Assembly: GCA_016191985.1 (NCBI GenBank)
Contig: JACPVB010000203.1
Location: 1 to 5,695, forward strand
From: Chloroflexota bacterium
GTDB taxonomy: Bacteria > Chloroflexota > Anaerolineae > Anaerolineales > Villigracilaceae
Reading direction: 5' to 3'
DNA: 5,695 bases
Shown: positions 4,723-5,695 of the stretch, one piece after another
How the letters are laid out: every line of letters starts with the position of its first letter
How positions within the stretch are numbered: position 1 is the stretch's first letter
The notes under the pieces: model-generated
What the model saw: the letters and a program-made list of their open reading frames with translations, nothing else
The model's database searches: none
Told to the model about the DNA's origin: nothing
Program-made: the position numbers and the translations under genes

Positions 4723-4931
4723 GGCGCAACCAGGACCGCCTCTATCGCGCACTGAGAACTGGGGGGGTCCTGGAGTCCCGGGCTCCGCAGCCAACCCCCC
4801 GCTGCTGGGACTGCCTCAACTATCCCCCAGGAGGGCGCGACCGAGGGCGATGCCGGCCCCAGGATGCCATGGTCTCGGGGATCACCTCCGAGAGGCCATG
4901 CTGGAGGGCAAGGCTTGAGAGGAGTTCCTAA
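4722..4931 (+). pseudogene. Cys-cluster (zinc-ribbon-like) reading frame lacking a start
   Basis: Directly after the putative IS right end, frame 3 is open from 4722 to the TAA at 4929-4931. It encodes RRNQDRLYRALRTGGVLES and then CWDCLNYPPGG...GRCRPQDAMVSG...RPCWRARL, a C-x2-C-x12-C-x15-C cluster (Cys codons at 4803, 4812, 4851, 4899) resembling small phage metal-binding proteins. No ATG, GTG or TTG occurs in frame before the cluster, so the 5' end seems to have been removed by the IS relic. An internal ATG at 4869 would lose three of the four cysteines. The stop directly abuts the TTG start of the next gene and contains its Shine-Dalgarno, as expected of an original operon member. A non-standard start such as CTG 4752 cannot be excluded. 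Confidence 0.5.
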
Positions 4932-5420
4932 TTGCTAGATATCCCCAAGATTGAGCTTCTAGTGGTCCACCATTTTGACCCCAGGGCTAACGTTATCGTC
5001 CCCAATGTCTACTGGGGACTGGAGCTAAGCTATGAGGCCGACCTGGTGGTGTTGCGGCCGTCAGGGTTTGCCGTCGAAGTCGAGATCAAGACCAGCCGGG
5101 CGGATCTCCGGGCCGACCGCAAGAAGCGGCACACCCACAACTCCCGGCTGTTTCGCGAACTGTGGTTCGCCCTGCCGCTGGAGCTCGCCGACGACTCCTC
5201 AATCCCCGAGAAGGCCGGCATCCTGGCTATCGCGACCAGAAAGACCGGGCTGGGAGATTATCACAGCCTGAATACCATCCGCCGGGGGACCTTGAACCGC
5301 AACGCGATCCGCTGGACCGAGGCCCAGCGCCGGAAACTCCTGGAGCTCGGGGTGATGCGTATTTGGAGCCTGAAGCAGGTACTGCAAAATAATCGGACCA
5401 GAACCAGGGGGAAGCCATGA
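4932..5420 (+). CDS. PD-(D/E)XK nuclease-fold protein (MmcB-like), 162 aa
   Basis: Start is TTG 4932, with AGGAG (4920-4924) 7 nt upstream and the preceding stop directly adjacent. The core IVPNVYWGLELSYEADLVVL (22-41) then GFAVEVEIKTSRADLRADRK (45-64) has the pattern of a PD-(D/E)XK site: E35/D37 on one strand and E51-x-K53 on the next. A helix rich in Arg/Lys follows (RADLRADRKKRHTH), then LWFALPLEL and AGILAIATR strands. The SRADLRADRK segment resembles MmcB-type DNA-repair-associated proteins and similar phage hypotheticals. Role is probably DNA binding or cleavage in phage metabolism; specificity cannot be told. Its TGA overlaps the next ATG (ATGA, 5417-5420), so the two are coupled. Composition is GC-rich like the helicase exteins. 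Confidence 0.87.
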   Translation: MLDIPKIELLVVHHFDPRANVIVPNVYWGLELSYEADLVVLRPSGFAVEVEIKTSRADLRADRKKRHTHNSRLFRELWFALPLELADDSSIPEKAGILAIATRKTGLGDYHSLNTIRRGTLNRNAIRWTEAQRRKLLELGVMRIWSLKQVLQNNRTRTRGKP

Positions 5421-5695
5421 AGGTTTGGGGAATCAACTACGACGGGCGCTTCCGGCGGATCGTTGCAGCCGGGAATCAACAGCAGGCCGCTGACTTGCTC
5501 GGAGTGACCCTGTATGCGATCCGAACATGGGGCTGCACGACCGATAATCCTGAAGAGCTGGCGCTGGCCCTAAGCGAGCCAGGCACGGTATGGAGCCGCC
5601 AGGAGTATGCCATAGATGCCGGGTGGATTCGGGTAGCCCCACAGCTAACGCAAGGAGAGCATCATGAAAGTACGCGACCTCAAGAAATTGCTCGA
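5417..5695 (+). CDS. Small phage-associated protein, HTH-like N-terminal half (3' end outside window)
   Basis: The frame opens with MKVWGINYDGRFRRIVAAGN and stays open to the end of the window (93 codons). Residues 20-38 (NQQQAADLLGVTLYAIRTW) resemble a helix-turn-helix in which the element samples repeated AADLLGV-type helices; then come LALALSEPGTVWSR and AGWIRV. Proteins of this type occur as short hypotheticals in Firmicutes phages; I know of no assigned function. It is coupled to the preceding PD-(D/E)XK gene through ATGA. The frame runs past the ATG of the next gene at 5664, so the two would overlap by at least 32 nt, or its stop lies just outside. Confidence 0.72.
   Translation, partial: MKVWGINYDGRFRRIVAAGNQQQAADLLGVTLYAIRTWGCTTDNPEELALALSEPGTVWSRQEYAIDAGWIRVAPQLTQGEHHESTRPQEIAR
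5664..5695 (+). CDS. Start of a small phage-type protein (partial)
   Basis: ATG 5664 is preceded by AAGGAG (5652-5657) with a 6-nt spacer. The ten visible complete codons read MKVRDLKKLL, a beginning common to short phage and clostridial hypotheticals (MKVRDLIxxL type). The rest is outside the window. Confidence 0.55.
   Translation, partial: MKVRDLKKLL

Noticed and set aside
4718..4918. TTG-started open frame, Pro/Arg-rich
   Set aside because: It is the wrong frame relative to the Cys-cluster sequence and has no usable Shine-Dalgarno spacing.

Overview
The window looks like part of the early/replication region of a prophage or other integrated element in a Gram-positive, probably clostridial (Firmicutes), genome. 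This placement is an inference. It rests on strong AAAGGAGG-type ribosome binding sites, tightly coupled same-strand genes (two ATGA overlaps), short phage-style proteins and the SF2 helicase/nuclease content. No ribosomal or tRNA gene fixes the taxonomy. Base composition is a mosaic: the helicase exteins and everything after 3140 are GC-rich, while 1-360, most of 940-1560 and the intein are clearly AT-richer.

Layout, all on the + strand. (1) 1-380: 3' end of a replication-type ATPase/primase-like gene with a winged-helix-like tail. (2) 381-708: no gene, but a dense cluster of GCCGCA/TGCGGC repeats, a 22-bp perfect inverted repeat around an AT-rich spacer, and a perfect 11-bp hairpin. It could be an origin, an operator region or both. 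(3) 709-763: strong promoter and near-perfect Shine-Dalgarno. (4) 764-940: ribbon-helix-helix regulator; 921-1706: AT-rich PD-(D/E)XK-like protein; 1703-4432: SF2 helicase, translationally coupled. (5) 4419-4625: small unknown protein. (6) About 4626-4722: relic of an IS200/IS605-type right end (tnpB tail plus omega-RNA-like fold), followed by a Cys-cluster reading frame that has no start codon. (7) 4932-5420: PD-(D/E)XK protein; 5417 to the end: small phage-type protein; 5664 to the end: start of another gene.

The most striking item is in the helicase. A 359-residue class 1 intein (2066-3142) splits the Walker B motif exactly between DE and CHH. Inside it lies a complete 239-aa Vsr-like (EDxHD family) homing endonuclease gene (2373-3092) in the +1 frame relative to the intein. 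It is not an in-frame domain. It has its own Shine-Dalgarno and a perfect extended -10 promoter upstream. The helicase/intein frame stays open for the whole 720 bp while the third forward frame is closed by stops. The DNA therefore appears to be dual-coding: one frame links the two splicing halves, and the other makes a free-standing endonuclease from its own start.

Working model (inference): the RHH protein autoregulates the 764 operon; the nuclease-fold protein and helicase act together in element replication, recombination or defence; helicase activity requires protein splicing; and the nested endonuclease spreads the intein.
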